From the NCBI RefSeq assembly GCF_024600715.1, contig NZ_CP102332.1, positions 4,402,001-4,466,000 on the forward strand: DNA of 64,000 bases. The letters run 5' to 3'. A model generated the notes under the pieces. It did no database searches, was not told where the DNA came from, and saw only the letters and a program-made list of their open reading frames with translations. The stretch is from Streptomyces changanensis. GTDB taxonomy: Bacteria; Actinomycetota; Actinomycetes; Streptomycetales; Streptomycetaceae. Made by a program: the position numbers and the translations under genes. Below, piece after piece: positions 49,062-58,531 of this stretch; position 1 is the first letter of the stretch; every line of letters starts with the position of its first letter.

Positions 49062-50596
49062 TTGTCCTTGTCGCCCTCACCCGAGGCGTCGCTCTGACCC
49101 GAGGCGTCGCCCTGGCCCGGGGTGCCGCCCTTGCCCGGCGCATCGCCCTCACCCGAGCTGCCCTGACCCGAGGTGCCCTCGCCCGAGGAGCCGTCGGAGC
49201 CGTCGGAGCGGTCGGAGCGGTCGGAGCCGCCGGCCCGGTCCGGCCGGCCGGCCGCCTCGCCGAGCATCTTGTCCAGCTCGGAGAAGTCCATGTGCTCCCG
49301 GTGGACGAAACCGTCCGGGTCGTCCAGGTCGGAGGCGGTCGGCAGCATGTCGGGGTGCTCCCACAGCGCGTCCCGCCCGTCGACGCCGCGCGCGTCGGTG
49401 AGCGAGGCCCACAGCCGCGCCGCGTCCCGCAGCCGCCGCGGCCGCAGCTCCAGGCCGATCAGCGTCGCGAAGGTCTGCTCGGCGGGACCGCCCGAGGCGC
49501 GGCGCCGCCGCAGCGTCTCGCGCAGCGCGTCCGCCGACGTGAGCCGGGAGCCGGCCGCGGCGTGCACCACCGCGTCCACCCACCCCTCGACCAGGGCGAG
49601 CGCCGTCTCCAGACGGGCGAGCGCGGCCTTCTGCTCGGCCGTGTCCTCGGGCTGGAACATGCCCTGCTGGAGCGCCTCCTGCAGCTGCTCCGGACTGCTC
49701 GGGTCGAGCTGCGCGACCGCGTCCTCCAGCTTGGACGTGTCGACCTTGATCCCGCGCGCGTACCCCTCGACCGCGCCGAACAGGTGCGAGCGCAGCCACG
49801 GCACGTGGGCGAAGAGCCGCTGGTGGGCGGCCTCGCGCAGCGCCAGGTACAGCCGGACCTCGTCCTCCGGGACGCTGAGGTCCCGGCCGAACGCGGCCAC
49901 GTTGAGCGGCAGCAGCGCGGCCTTGCCGGCCGGGCCGAGCGGCAGCCCGACGTCCGTCGAGCCGACCACCTCGCCGGCGAGCGCGCCCACGGCGTGCCCG
50001 ATCTGCTGGCCGAACATGGCGCCGCCCATGGAGCGCATCATGCCGATCAGCGGGCCCGCCATGGCCTGCATCTCCTGCGGCAGCACGTCGCCCATGGCGG
50101 TGCCGACGCGCTCCGCGACGGGGTCCACGAGCTGCTGCCACGCCGGCAGCGTCGCCTCGACCCACTCCGCGCGGGACCAGGCGACGGCACCGGCCGCACC
50201 GGACGGCAGCGACGTGACGCCGTCGAGCCAGAGGTCGGCCAGGCGGACCGCCTCCTCGACGGCCTTCCGCTCGGCGGCGCCCACGCTGCTGTCCTTGCTG
50301 CCGTCCGGCGCGCCCTGGGAGACGGTCTGCCGGGCGATCTGCTTGGCCATGTCCCAGTTCACGGGACCGCCCTCGTAGCTCAGCATCTGGCCGAGCTGCT
50401 GGAAGGCCGCGCCCAGGTCGGCGGGGTTGAAGGAGCCGAACATGGCGGCGAACGGATTGTCCGCGCCGCCCTGGCCTCCGGGCAGCCCGCCGAACCCTCC
50501 GAAGGGGTTGGCACCACCCTCGGGCTTCTTCTTGCCCTGGTCGCCGTCGTCCGGCTCCTCCGGGGGAAGGCCGAATCCGAATGGGGTGTCGCTCAC
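49058..50596 (-). CDS. zinc-dependent metalloprotease-like protein (DUF2342)
   Basis: The 512-residue protein has a Gly/Pro-rich N-terminus, then the conserved actinobacterial DUF2342 domain. The helical LPQEMQAMAGPLIGMMRSMGGAMFGQQIGHAVGALAGEV and the zincin-like LREAAHQRLFAHVPWLRSHL (ExxH) are both visible. The last 60 residues are a repetitive Gly/Ser/Asp/Glu tail (SDRSDRSDGSDGSSGEG). GTG at 50596 follows GAGGAAA. It has no signal peptide. The orthologue is Rv3195 in the mycobacterial whiB7 neighbourhood. Protease activity is a family prediction only. Confidence 0.85.
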   Translation of the reverse strand: MSDTPFGFGLPPEEPDDGDQGKKKPEGGANPFGGFGGLPGGQGGADNPFAAMFGSFNPADLGAAFQQLGQMLSYEGGPVNWDMAKQIARQTVSQGAPDGSKDSSVGAAERKAVEEAVRLADLWLDGVTSLPSGAAGAVAWSRAEWVEATLPAWQQLVDPVAERVGTAMGDVLPQEMQAMAGPLIGMMRSMGGAMFGQQIGHAVGALAGEVVGSTDVGLPLGPAGKAALLPLNVAAFGRDLSVPEDEVRLYLALREAAHQRLFAHVPWLRSHLFGAVEGYARGIKVDTSKLEDAVAQLDPSSPEQLQEALQQGMFQPEDTAEQKAALARLETALALVEGWVDAVVHAAAGSRLTSADALRETLRRRRASGGPAEQTFATLIGLELRPRRLRDAARLWASLTDARGVDGRDALWEHPDMLPTASDLDDPDGFVHREHMDFSELDKMLGEAAGRPDRAGGSDRSDRSDGSDGSSGEGTSGQGSSGEGDAPGKGGTPGQGDASGQSDASGEGDKDK

Positions 50597-50786
50597 GGGT
50601 TTCCTCGGCTCGTTGGGCCGCCGGCTTCCTGCCGACGGCGGCTGCCCGACATCACACCCAGCGTAGACATCCGGGCCGGTCTGGGGCTCGGTGCTCCACT
50701 GGCGCAGTGCCTGCGGCAGGATGGACGCCACCTGGTGCGTGCGCGTTGACCGCGTACGTACTGAAGACAACCGCTGGAGACGCCTG

Positions 50787-51896
50787 GTGAGTTCCCCAGA
50801 TCCGCAGGTTCGCGCAGCGCGAAACCGTTCAACCCCGTCCGCCGCCCGGGGGCCCGTCGTCGCGGTCACGGGCGCCGCGTCCGGCCTCGGCGACATGCTG
50901 ACCCGGCGCCTGGCCGCTTCGGAGGAGATCCGGCAGGTCATCGCCATCGACGAGCGCCGCGGCGAGGTGGCCGAGGCGCAGTGGCACATCCTGGACGTAC
51001 GGGATCCGGCCATCGCCGAGAAGCTGCGCGGCGCGGACGTCGTGGTGCACCTCGCCCTCGACCTGGACCTGGAGACGGACGCCGCCGCCCGTACCGCGTA
51101 CAACGTGCGCGGTACGCAGACGGTGCTGACCGCCGCCGCGGCCGCGGGGGTCCGCCGAGCCGTGCTGTGCACCTCCGCCATGGTCTACGGCGCCCTCCCG
51201 GACAACGACATCCCGCTGTCCGAGGACGCCGAGCTGCGGGCGACGGCCGAGGCGACCGGTGTGGGCGACCTCCTGGAGATCGAGCGCCTGGCCCGCCGGG
51301 CGCCACGCGCGCACCCCGGCCTGCACATCACGGTCGTGCGCCCCGCCGTGCTCGTCGGCGGCACCGACACCGCCCTGACCCGCTACTTCGAGTCGCCGCG
51401 GCTGCTCGTCGTGGCCGGATCCCGTCCGGCCTGGCAGTTCTGCCACGTGGAGGACCTGGTCAGCGCCCTGGAGTACGCGGCGCTGGAGAAGGTCGAGGGG
51501 GAGTTCGCGGTCGGCTGCGACGGCTGGTTGGAGCAGGAGGAGGTCGAGGAGCTGAGCGGCATCCGGCGCATGGAGCTGCCGTCGGCCGTCGCGCTCGGCG
51601 CCGCCGCCAGGCTCCACCGCATCGGGCTCACCCCCTCACCGGCCGGTGACCTCGCGTACACGATGCACCCGTGGGTGGTGAGCGTGGGCCGGCTCCACGA
51701 CGCGGGATGGCGGCCGAGCTGGACGAACGAGGAGGTGCTGACCGCGCTCCTGGAGGAGGTCGCGGGCCGGCACACCGTCGCGGGCCGCCGCCTCGGCCGC
51801 AAGGACGCCACGGCGGCGGGGGCGGCGGGCGCCACGGTGGCCCTGCTCGGTACGGCCGCCCTCGTCCGCCGTGCCCGCCGGCGCCGCGGCCTGTAG
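50787..51896 (+). CDS. SDR family NAD-dependent epimerase/oxidoreductase
   Basis: The 369-residue extended SDR has the nucleotide-binding VTGAASGLGD near residue 28. Later motifs are CTSAMVYGALPDN and RPAVLVGGTDTALTRYFESP, and a C-terminal hydrophobic/basic tail ends it (AAGAAGATVALLGTAALVRRARRRRGL). This tail could anchor it to the membrane. The usual catalytic YxxxK is not evident after the Ser-Tyr region, so activity is uncertain. GTG at 50787 has GGAGACGC just upstream. Confidence 0.82.
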   Translation: MSSPDPQVRAARNRSTPSAARGPVVAVTGAASGLGDMLTRRLAASEEIRQVIAIDERRGEVAEAQWHILDVRDPAIAEKLRGADVVVHLALDLDLETDAAARTAYNVRGTQTVLTAAAAAGVRRAVLCTSAMVYGALPDNDIPLSEDAELRATAEATGVGDLLEIERLARRAPRAHPGLHITVVRPAVLVGGTDTALTRYFESPRLLVVAGSRPAWQFCHVEDLVSALEYAALEKVEGEFAVGCDGWLEQEEVEELSGIRRMELPSAVALGAAARLHRIGLTPSPAGDLAYTMHPWVVSVGRLHDAGWRPSWTNEEVLTALLEEVAGRHTVAGRRLGRKDATAAGAAGATVALLGTAALVRRARRRRGL

Positions 51897-51908
51897 CGAC
51901 GTACGACG

Positions 51909-51953
51909 GACCCGACCCGACCCGACCCGACCCGACCCGACCCGACCCGACCC
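51909..51953. repeat. pentanucleotide microsatellite (GACCC)9
   Basis: Nine exact tandem copies of GACCC lie just after the SDR gene, with looser copies continuing to about 51970. A shorter similar tract (cgacccgacccggcccgacc) occurs at 52034-52053. Confidence 0.9.
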
Positions 51954-52175
51954 CGACCGGCCCGACCGGTGCGGGCCGGGAACGGCCGTCCCGGGCTGAC
52001 CGGTGACCGGTGCCTCGGCCGGGACGGGGCCTCCGACCCGACCCGGCCCGACCGGTGCGGGGCGGGAACGGCCGCCCCTCGGCGCCGTCCGCTGTAGGAG
52101 GCTCCAACGCACGCGCGCGTCCACCGGTCGAACAGGCAATACCGCGTCGCCGGGGTGTGCGGCACGATGGGTGGC

Positions 52176-52637
52176 ATGGCACCCACCTACGACCACCCCG
52201 GCGAGCGGGCCGCCGCCGACCCGATCCGGTTGCTGGCCGTCCGCGACACCCCGCTCTCCCTGGACGAGGTGTTCCGGGCCGTCGGCGACGACGCGGCCGG
52301 CGGGACCGCGCTGTTCGTGGGCACCGTGCGCAACCACGACGGGGGTGCCGACGTCGACGCGCTCGGCTACTCCAGCCACCCCTCCGCCGAGGCGGAACTG
52401 CGGCGGGTCGCCGAGAAGGTCGTCGCGGAGTACCCCGTGCGCGCCCTGGCCGCCGTGCACCGGGTGGGCGACCTGGTCGTGGGCGACCTCGCGGTGGTCG
52501 TCGCCGTGTCCTGCCCGCACCGTGCGGAGGCGTTCGCGGCCTGCCGGAAGCTGATCGACGACCTCAAGCACGAGGTCCCCATCTGGAAGCACCAGCGCTT
52601 CTCGGACGGCACCGAGGAGTGGGTCGGCTCCTGCTGA
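52176..52637 (+). CDS. moaE: molybdopterin synthase catalytic subunit MoaE
   Basis: The 153-residue protein shows the MoaE pattern: ALFVGTVRNHDGG near residue 45, AAVHRVGDLVVGDLAVVVAVSCPHRAEAFAACRKLIDDLK, and the catalytic EVPIWKHQ. With MoaD it transfers sulfur to precursor Z to form molybdopterin. No moaD is adjacent, so the small subunit must be encoded elsewhere. ATG at 52176 is chosen; 52167 and GTG 52155 are possible. MoeZ in the same window would charge MoaD. Confidence 0.93.
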   Translation: MAPTYDHPGERAAADPIRLLAVRDTPLSLDEVFRAVGDDAAGGTALFVGTVRNHDGGADVDALGYSSHPSAEAELRRVAEKVVAEYPVRALAAVHRVGDLVVGDLAVVVAVSCPHRAEAFAACRKLIDDLKHEVPIWKHQRFSDGTEEWVGSC

Positions 52638-52926
52638 CCGGCCCGCGGTCGGCGTCCCCCGATCGGCGGTACCGGCCTCCGGCCGGCGTCCCTCGGTCGC
52701 GGTGGCACCGGCGCCTGCCGACGGCATCGCCCGGTCGGCGGTACCCGTCTGCCGGAAGCGCTCCCCGGCCGGCGGTACGGGCCGGCCGCCGGCACCCGCC
52801 GAACGGGTCGCCCGAGACCGAGGCTCAGCCGATTTGCGTAACCGCCTCCCCGGTACGAGCGTGGGGAGCACGGACGGTTAATCTGCTGATCATCACTTGC
52901 TTCGCTCTAGGGGACGGGAGGCCGCG

Positions 52927-53097
52927 ATGGCAGCGCTCGCTTGGTTGCTCATCCCGTTGTTCGCCGCTGTCGGCGCCGCGATATGGGGCGTCTGGGCCGC
53001 GCGCAGCCGCACCACCGAGGACATAGCCGAGCTCGCCGGTTACGCCCGCTTCCGCGCCGCCATGGACCGGACCCACTCGAGCGGCGGATCCGTCTGA
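52927..53097 (+). CDS. small single-pass membrane protein (56 aa)
   Basis: The 56-residue protein has one N-terminal membrane helix (LAWLLIPLFAAVGAAIWGVWAA) and a short cytoplasmic tail (EDIAELAGYARFRAAMDRTHS). ATG at 52927 follows GGGAGG at good spacing. Codon use is typical of the host. It is a conserved-looking Streptomyces small protein placed before the Lon-like protease gene. Function unknown. Confidence 0.72.
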   Translation: MAALAWLLIPLFAAVGAAIWGVWAARSRTTEDIAELAGYARFRAAMDRTHSSGGSV

Positions 53098-53148
53098 CGG
53101 CCACCACGGACGGACCGGCCCCACGAGTGCACTGACAGACCCGTCCCG

Positions 53149-53154
53149 TACTGT
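53149..53154 (+). promoter_or_regulatory. candidate -10 box of a leaderless promoter
   Basis: TACTGT ends 6 nt before the ATG at 53161, and no Shine-Dalgarno sequence is present. Confidence 0.45.
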
Positions 53155-53160
53155 CGTTCC

Positions 53161-54249
53161 ATGCCACGCCGCACCGTGACGATGCTCGCCGCCACCCTCT
53201 CGCTCATCGCGCTGCTCTGTGCGGGAGTCCTCATCCCGGTGCCCTACTCCGAGATGAGCCCGGGCCCCACGGTCAACACGCTGGGTGACGCCAGGGGCGA
53301 GCCGGTGCTGCGGATCTCCGGCCACGAGACGTACCCGACCTCCGGCCACCTGAACATGACCACCGTCAGGGTCACCGGTGCGGAGTACCGGATGAACCTC
53401 GTGGAGGCCGTCGCGGGATGGATCGCCGAGGACGCCGTCGTCGTACCGCACGACACCCTCTACCCCGACGGCAAGACGGCGGAACAGTCCACGCAGGAGA
53501 ACGCCGAGGAGTTCAGCCAGTCCCAGGAGAGCGCCCGCGTCGCCGCGCTCGGGCAGCTGGGCATCCCCGTCTCCGCCCGGGTGGTCGTCTCCTCGGTCCA
53601 GAAGGACAGCCCCGCCGAGGGCAGGCTGCACGCCGGTGACGTGATCAAGTCCGTCGACGGCACTCCGGTGCGCGACCCCAAGGACGTGGCGAAGATCGTC
53701 ACCAAGCGGCGGCCCGGCAAGCCGGTCACCTTCACCATCGTCCCCGCGAAGGACGCCGCCGCAGCGGAGAAGGCGGGCCGCGCGCCCACCACCAGCGCGA
53801 CCGTCACCGTCCCCACCAAGCGGGCGCCCGACGCGGACCGGGCGATCGTCGGCATCCAGGCGGGCAGGGACCACACCTTCCCGTTCGCGATCGACATCAA
53901 GCTCGACGACGTGGGCGGCCCGAGCGCCGGCCTGATGTTCGCGCTCGGCATCGTCGACAAGCTGACGCCCGGCGCGCTGACCGGGGGCCGGTTCGTGGCC
54001 GGCACGGGGACCATCGACGACACCGGCAAGGTGGGCCCGATCGGTGGCATCGAGATGAAGCTCGTGGGGGCGCGCGAGGCCGGTGCGCGCTACTTCCTGA
54101 CGCCCGCCGCCAACTGCCCCTCCGCCGCGCCGGCCACGCCCGAGGGACTGACGCTCATCAAGGTCGACACCATCGCCGACGCCGTGAAGTCCCTGGAGAA
54201 GGTCCGCAAGGGCGACACGGCGGGCCTCCCCGACTGTTCCCCGGGCTGA
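53161..54249 (+). CDS. PDZ-domain Lon-like (S16) membrane protease, YlbL family
   Basis: The 362-residue protein has an N-terminal membrane anchor (TMLAATLSLIALLCAGVLI). A PDZ domain at about residues 140-200 follows (KDSPAEGRLHAGDVIKSVDGTPVRDP). The C-terminal S16 protease domain has the catalytic Ser in GGPSAGLMFALGIVD and the Lys in IGGIEMKLVGAREAG. YlbL-type proteases act at the outer face of the membrane and can control cell division. The orthologue (Rv3194c) holds the same place in mycobacteria, next to UPF0182. Confidence 0.92.
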   Translation: MPRRTVTMLAATLSLIALLCAGVLIPVPYSEMSPGPTVNTLGDARGEPVLRISGHETYPTSGHLNMTTVRVTGAEYRMNLVEAVAGWIAEDAVVVPHDTLYPDGKTAEQSTQENAEEFSQSQESARVAALGQLGIPVSARVVVSSVQKDSPAEGRLHAGDVIKSVDGTPVRDPKDVAKIVTKRRPGKPVTFTIVPAKDAAAAEKAGRAPTTSATVTVPTKRAPDADRAIVGIQAGRDHTFPFAIDIKLDDVGGPSAGLMFALGIVDKLTPGALTGGRFVAGTGTIDDTGKVGPIGGIEMKLVGAREAGARYFLTPAANCPSAAPATPEGLTLIKVDTIADAVKSLEKVRKGDTAGLPDCSPG

Positions 54250-54432
54250 CGCACCCGGCCGCCGGCCCGCGGCGGCCGCCGGTCACCGGCCCGGGCATCG
54301 CGCGCAGACCGGCCCGCGAGCCGCCGGTGGACCGGCCCGGGCAGCGCCGGCAGAGGGGCCGGTACGCGCGGGGGGCGGGCCGGTGCCGCCTCCCCCCGCG
54401 GTCCGGGCCCGCCCCCCACCGGCGTACGGCGG

Positions 54433-54990
54433 TCAGCCCTCGAACGTGGCGGCCAGCGCCTCCGCGAGGCCCGGCACGAGGTCGGCGCCGGTGAGGACCT
54501 CCGTCGGCGAGTCCTTCTCGCGGAGCCGGATGGCCGACTCCCGCGCGCCGTCGCGCAGCACGGCCACCGTCATGCGGACCTCCTGACGCTTCGGGTGGGA
54601 GGCGACCCACCGGGCGAGGCCCGCCTCGTCGAGGCCGTCGGGGACGGAGCCCTCGACGGACGGCGGCAGCATCAGCCGCTCCACGGTCAGGGCGCAGCCG
54701 GTGACGGCGTCGGGCCAGGCGACCGTGGCGAGGAACTCGTCGAGCGGGGCGCCGGAGGGCAGCTCGTCCTGCTCGACGGGGGTGAGGGGGGCGGCGTCCG
54801 CGTCACCGCCGAGACCGAGCTGGGCGGCCAGTTCCGGCTCGTCGGCGCGCAACCGCACGGTGTCGACGAGGGCGAAGAGGCGGGCCGGCTGGTCCCAGCC
54901 GAGACCCGACGCGTACTCGTCGATCTCGAGGACCGCGCGGGTGAGCGGGCTTGCGGCCATCGGAGGGCCGGAGGGAGAAACATTGGGCAT
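54433..54990 (-). CDS. PPA1309 family protein
   Basis: The 185-residue protein matches the actinobacterial PPA1309 family. It has [64 protein letters not shown] and a C-terminal [19 protein letters not shown]. It is soluble and acidic, with no known activity. ATG at 54990 is used. It is divergent from the UPF0182 gene, with about 140 bp between the starts, an arrangement that recurs in actinobacteria. Confidence 0.85.
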   Translation of the reverse strand: MPNVSPSGPPMAASPLTRAVLEIDEYASGLGWDQPARLFALVDTVRLRADEPELAAQLGLGGDADAAPLTPVEQDELPSGAPLDEFLATVAWPDAVTGCALTVERLMLPPSVEGSVPDGLDEAGLARWVASHPKRQEVRMTVAVLRDGARESAIRLREKDSPTEVLTGADLVPGLAEALAATFEG

Positions 54991-55130
54991 GGTCAATATC
55001 CTGCCTCTTCTCGACCCGGAGACGGGAACCAGGTAAAGCTTCAGTAAGTTGCATCAGTGGGGCGCCGGTGAATCCGGGGCCACAGCACGACACCCGCAGC
55101 ACACACGACGCGAACTTCGAGGGGCGCACG

Positions 55131-58100
55131 TTGGCTTTCCAGATGCCGGACCGCGGCGGAGGCCCGACCGGGCCACGGATCAGAGTCGGCCGGCCGTCCC
55201 GGCGGGCCCGCACCCTGCTCATGACGCTGGGGGTGCTGGCCGTCCTGGCCATGCTCTTCGTCATGTTCGCCGGGTTCTGGACGGACTGGTTGTGGTACCG
55301 GTCCGTCGAGTACTCGTCGGTCTTCACCACCACCCTGTGGACGAAGGTCGGCATGTTCGCCGTCTTCGGCCTGCTGATGGCCCTGGCCGTCGGGTTCAAC
55401 ATCTGGCTCGCGCACCGGCTGCGGCCGCCGCTCAGCGCCATGTCGCTGGAGCAGCAGAGCCTCGACCGGTACCGCATGGGCGTGGCGCCGTACAAGAAGT
55501 GGGTGCTTCTCGGGATCACGGCGCTCGTCGGCCTGATCGCCGGTGCCTCGGCCTCCGGCCAGTGGCGCACGTGGCTCATGTGGGTGAACGGCGTGGCCTT
55601 CGGCCAGAAGGACCCGCAGTTCGGGATGGACGTGTCGTTCTTCGCGTTCGACCTGCCCTGGTACCGGTTCCTCCTCGGCTTCGGCTTCGCGGCCACGGTG
55701 CTGTCGCTGATCGCCGCCGCCCTCACGCACTACCTGTACGGCGGGCTGCGCGTGACGAGCCCCGGAGGGCGCGCCACCGCCGCGGCCACCGGCCACCTCT
55801 CCGTGCTGCTCGGCGTCTTCGTGTCGCTGAAGGCCGTGGCGTACTGGCTCGACCGGTACGGCCTCGCCGTGAAGTCCAGCGACTTCAAGGCGGCGGGCAA
55901 CTGGACGGGCCTGCGGTACGTCGACGCCAACGCCTACCTCCCGGCCAAGACGATCCTCTTCTGCATCGCGGTCATCTGCGCCCTGCTGTTCTTCGGGACG
56001 CTGTGGCGCCGCACCTGGCAGCTGCCGGTGATCGGCTTCGGCCTGATGGTGCTGTCGGCGATCCTGATCGGCGGCCTCTACCCGGCGATCGTGCAGAAGT
56101 TCCAGGTCCAGCCGAACGAGCAGGCCAAGGAAGCGCCGTACATCAAGAAGAACATCGAGGCGACGCGCAAGGCCTACGACATCGACCGGACGGTCCCCGA
56201 GAACTACTCGGGCAAGGCGACGGTCAAGGCGAAGGATCAGCTGCGCGCCGACGCGACGACGGCGGCCAGCTACCGGCTCGTCGACCCGAACATCGTCTCG
56301 CCGACGTTCCAGCAGCTGGAGCAGCGGCGGAAGTACTACCAGTTCCCGGTGACCCTCGATGTCGACCGGTACAAGGGCCAGGACACGGTCGTCGGCCTGC
56401 GTGAGCTCAACATCAAGGGCATCCCGAAGCGGAACTGGATCAACGACCACTTCACCTACACCCACGGCTACGGCGCGATCATGGCCACGGGGACCTCGGT
56501 GGACAGCACGGGCGCGCCCCGCTTCACCGAGAACGGCCTGCCCACCACCGGCATGCTCCCGAAGTACGAGCAGCGGATCTACTACGGCGAGAAGACCGAG
56601 CAGTACTCGATCGTCGGCGGTCCGCAGAAGGAGCTCGACTACGAGGCCAACGGCGAGCGGATGACGAGCTACCGCGGGAACAGCGGCGTCAGCCTCGGCA
56701 ACGCCTTCAACCGCGCCGCCTACGCCGTCGCCTTCAGCGAGCCGCAGATCCTCTACTCGGGAGCGATCGGCGACGGCTCGCGGATCCTGTACAACCGCAC
56801 GCCGAAGCAGCGCGTCGAGGCCGTGGCCCCGTGGCTGACGATCGACGGCGACGCCTACCCCGCGGTCATCGGCGGCCGCGTCCAGTGGATCGTCGACGCC
56901 TACACGACGACGAACGGCTACCCGTACGCGTCCCGGACGACGCTCGGCGACACCACCGCCGACTCGCTGACCGCCGGCAACCAGACCCGCACGGTCGTGG
57001 CCCAGCAGAACCAGGTCAACTACATCCGCAACTCGGTGAAGGCCACCGTCGACGCGTACGACGGCTCGGTCGACCTGTACCAGTGGGACACCGAGGACCC
57101 GGTCCTGAAGACCTGGATGAAGGCGTTCCCCGGCACCGTGCAGCCCAAGAGCGCCATCGACGCCGACCTGAAGGCCCACCTGCGCTACCCGCAGGACATG
57201 TTCAAGGTCCAGCGGGAGCTGCTGACCCGCTACCACGTCCGGGACGCCGCGCAGTTCTACAGCGGCAGCGACGCCTGGCAGGTGCCCGCCGACCCGACGA
57301 AGAAGGACGGCAACGCGGTCCCGCCGTACTACCTGAGCCTGAAGATGCCCGGCGACGAGCGGCAGCGGTTCTCGCTGACGACGACGTTCACGCCCAACGG
57401 GCGGCCCAACCTGGGCGCCTTCATGGCCGTCGACGCCGACGCGACCAGCAAGGACTACGGCCGCATAAGGCTGCTGCGCGCCACGTCGGACGTGCCCGGC
57501 CCGGCGCAGGTGCAGTCCAAGCTCAACAGCCTCCCCGACGTGGCGACGTTCGTCCGCGACATGAAGGGCGCCGACTCGGAGATCGAGTACGGCAACCTCC
57601 TGACCGTGCCGATGGACGGCGGATGGCTGTACGTCGAGCCCGTCTACGCCCAGGGCCGCAGCGCGCTGTACCCGCTGCTGAAGAAGGTGGCGGTCTCGTA
57701 CATCGACGCGAGCAAGCCGGAGGGTGACGCCACGAAGGACACCACCCGGTTCGAGGACACCCTCGGGGACGCGCTCAACGCGGTCTTCGGCGTGGACGGC
57801 GAGTCCCCCACCCCGCAGCCGCCGTCGACGGACCCGAACCCGGACCCGACGAAGCCGCCGGTGACGGGTGAGGCCGCCCTCAAGCAGGCCATCGCGGACG
57901 CCCAGAAGGCGTTCACGGACGGCGAGGCGGCGCTCAAGCGCGGCGACTGGGAGGCGTACGGCAAGTCCCAGCAGGCGCTCGCCGAGGCGCTCCAGCGCGC
58001 CGCGGCGGCGGACGCGCAGCGCAAGGCCGGCGGGCAGACACCCCCGGCAAGCCCCTCGACGCCCGCCCCGGGCGCTTCGGCGCCCGCCCCCGGTGCGTCG

Positions 58101-58184
58101 AAGCCGGCCACGCCGGACGCGTCGAAGCCGGCCGCGTCGGGCGGATCCGGTGGGTCGCCATCGGCCTCCCCGGACGCCGGCTGA
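55131..58184 (+). CDS. UPF0182 family large membrane protein
   Basis: The protein of about 1017 residues has seven predicted membrane helices in its first 330 residues ([36 protein letters not shown] ends the membrane region). A large domain facing outside follows, with the family motifs [18 protein letters not shown] and [17 protein letters not shown]-terminal Pro/Ala/Ser-rich tail ends it. TTG at 55131 has GAGGGG 6 nt upstream; ATG at 55143 has no such site. It is widely conserved in actinobacteria (Rv3193c in M. tuberculosis) and unknown in function. Confidence 0.9.
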   Translation: MAFQMPDRGGGPTGPRIRVGRPSRRARTLLMTLGVLAVLAMLFVMFAGFWTDWLWYRSVEYSSVFTTTLWTKVGMFAVFGLLMALAVGFNIWLAHRLRPPLSAMSLEQQSLDRYRMGVAPYKKWVLLGITALVGLIAGASASGQWRTWLMWVNGVAFGQKDPQFGMDVSFFAFDLPWYRFLLGFGFAATVLSLIAAALTHYLYGGLRVTSPGGRATAAATGHLSVLLGVFVSLKAVAYWLDRYGLAVKSSDFKAAGNWTGLRYVDANAYLPAKTILFCIAVICALLFFGTLWRRTWQLPVIGFGLMVLSAILIGGLYPAIVQKFQVQPNEQAKEAPYIKKNIEATRKAYDIDRTVPENYSGKATVKAKDQLRADATTAASYRLVDPNIVSPTFQQLEQRRKYYQFPVTLDVDRYKGQDTVVGLRELNIKGIPKRNWINDHFTYTHGYGAIMATGTSVDSTGAPRFTENGLPTTGMLPKYEQRIYYGEKTEQYSIVGGPQKELDYEANGERMTSYRGNSGVSLGNAFNRAAYAVAFSEPQILYSGAIGDGSRILYNRTPKQRVEAVAPWLTIDGDAYPAVIGGRVQWIVDAYTTTNGYPYASRTTLGDTTADSLTAGNQTRTVVAQQNQVNYIRNSVKATVDAYDGSVDLYQWDTEDPVLKTWMKAFPGTVQPKSAIDADLKAHLRYPQDMFKVQRELLTRYHVRDAAQFYSGSDAWQVPADPTKKDGNAVPPYYLSLKMPGDERQRFSLTTTFTPNGRPNLGAFMAVDADATSKDYGRIRLLRATSDVPGPAQVQSKLNSLPDVATFVRDMKGADSEIEYGNLLTVPMDGGWLYVEPVYAQGRSALYPLLKKVAVSYIDASKPEGDATKDTTRFEDTLGDALNAVFGVDGESPTPQPPSTDPNPDPTKPPVTGEAALKQAIADAQKAFTDGEAALKRGDWEAYGKSQQALAEALQRAAAADAQRKAGGQTPPASPSTPAPGASAPAPGASKPATPDASKPAASGGSGGSPSASPDAG

Positions 58185-58261
58185 CCGGGTCGCGACCGGC
58201 CCCTCGAACGGGGGGCCGGTAACGCCCGCCCCGCGCCGTGGTACTGTGGATCACACAACGG

Positions 58262-58335
58262 CGCGGGGTGGAGCAGCTCGGTAGCTCGCTGGGCTCATAA
58301 CCCAGAGGTCGCAGGTTCAAATCCTGTCCCCGCTA
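58262..58335 (+). tRNA. initiator tRNA-fMet (CAT), copy 1
   Basis: The 74-nt cloverleaf has anticodon loop CTCATAA, T loop GGTTCAAATCC and no encoded CCA. The C1-U72 mismatch and the three G-C pairs (GGG/CCC) in the anticodon stem are initiator-specific features. A -10-like TACTGT lies at 58242-58247. A perfect hairpin follows at 58342. Confidence 0.95.
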
Positions 58336-58341
58336 CTGAAA

Positions 58342-58380
58342 GACCAGGGCCCGGATCCTTCGAGGATCCGGGCCCTGGTC
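58342..58380 (+). terminator. tRNA-fMet copy 1 terminator
   Basis: A perfect 17-bp stem (58342-58358 with 58364-58380) has a TTCGA loop and lies 6 nt after the tRNA. Confidence 0.9.
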
Positions 58381-58531
58381 ATGTGTGCGGCCGGCCGAAG
58401 GCCGTGTCCGGAGTGGGGAGTTGACACCCCTTGTGTTTGACTTGTCTCTCTGTGGGCATGTCGACAAAACGCTGAAGTGACCTCACTGGCTGCGGTATAC
58501 CAGGTGTAGGCGGGTTGCGGGTGGTGCGACG

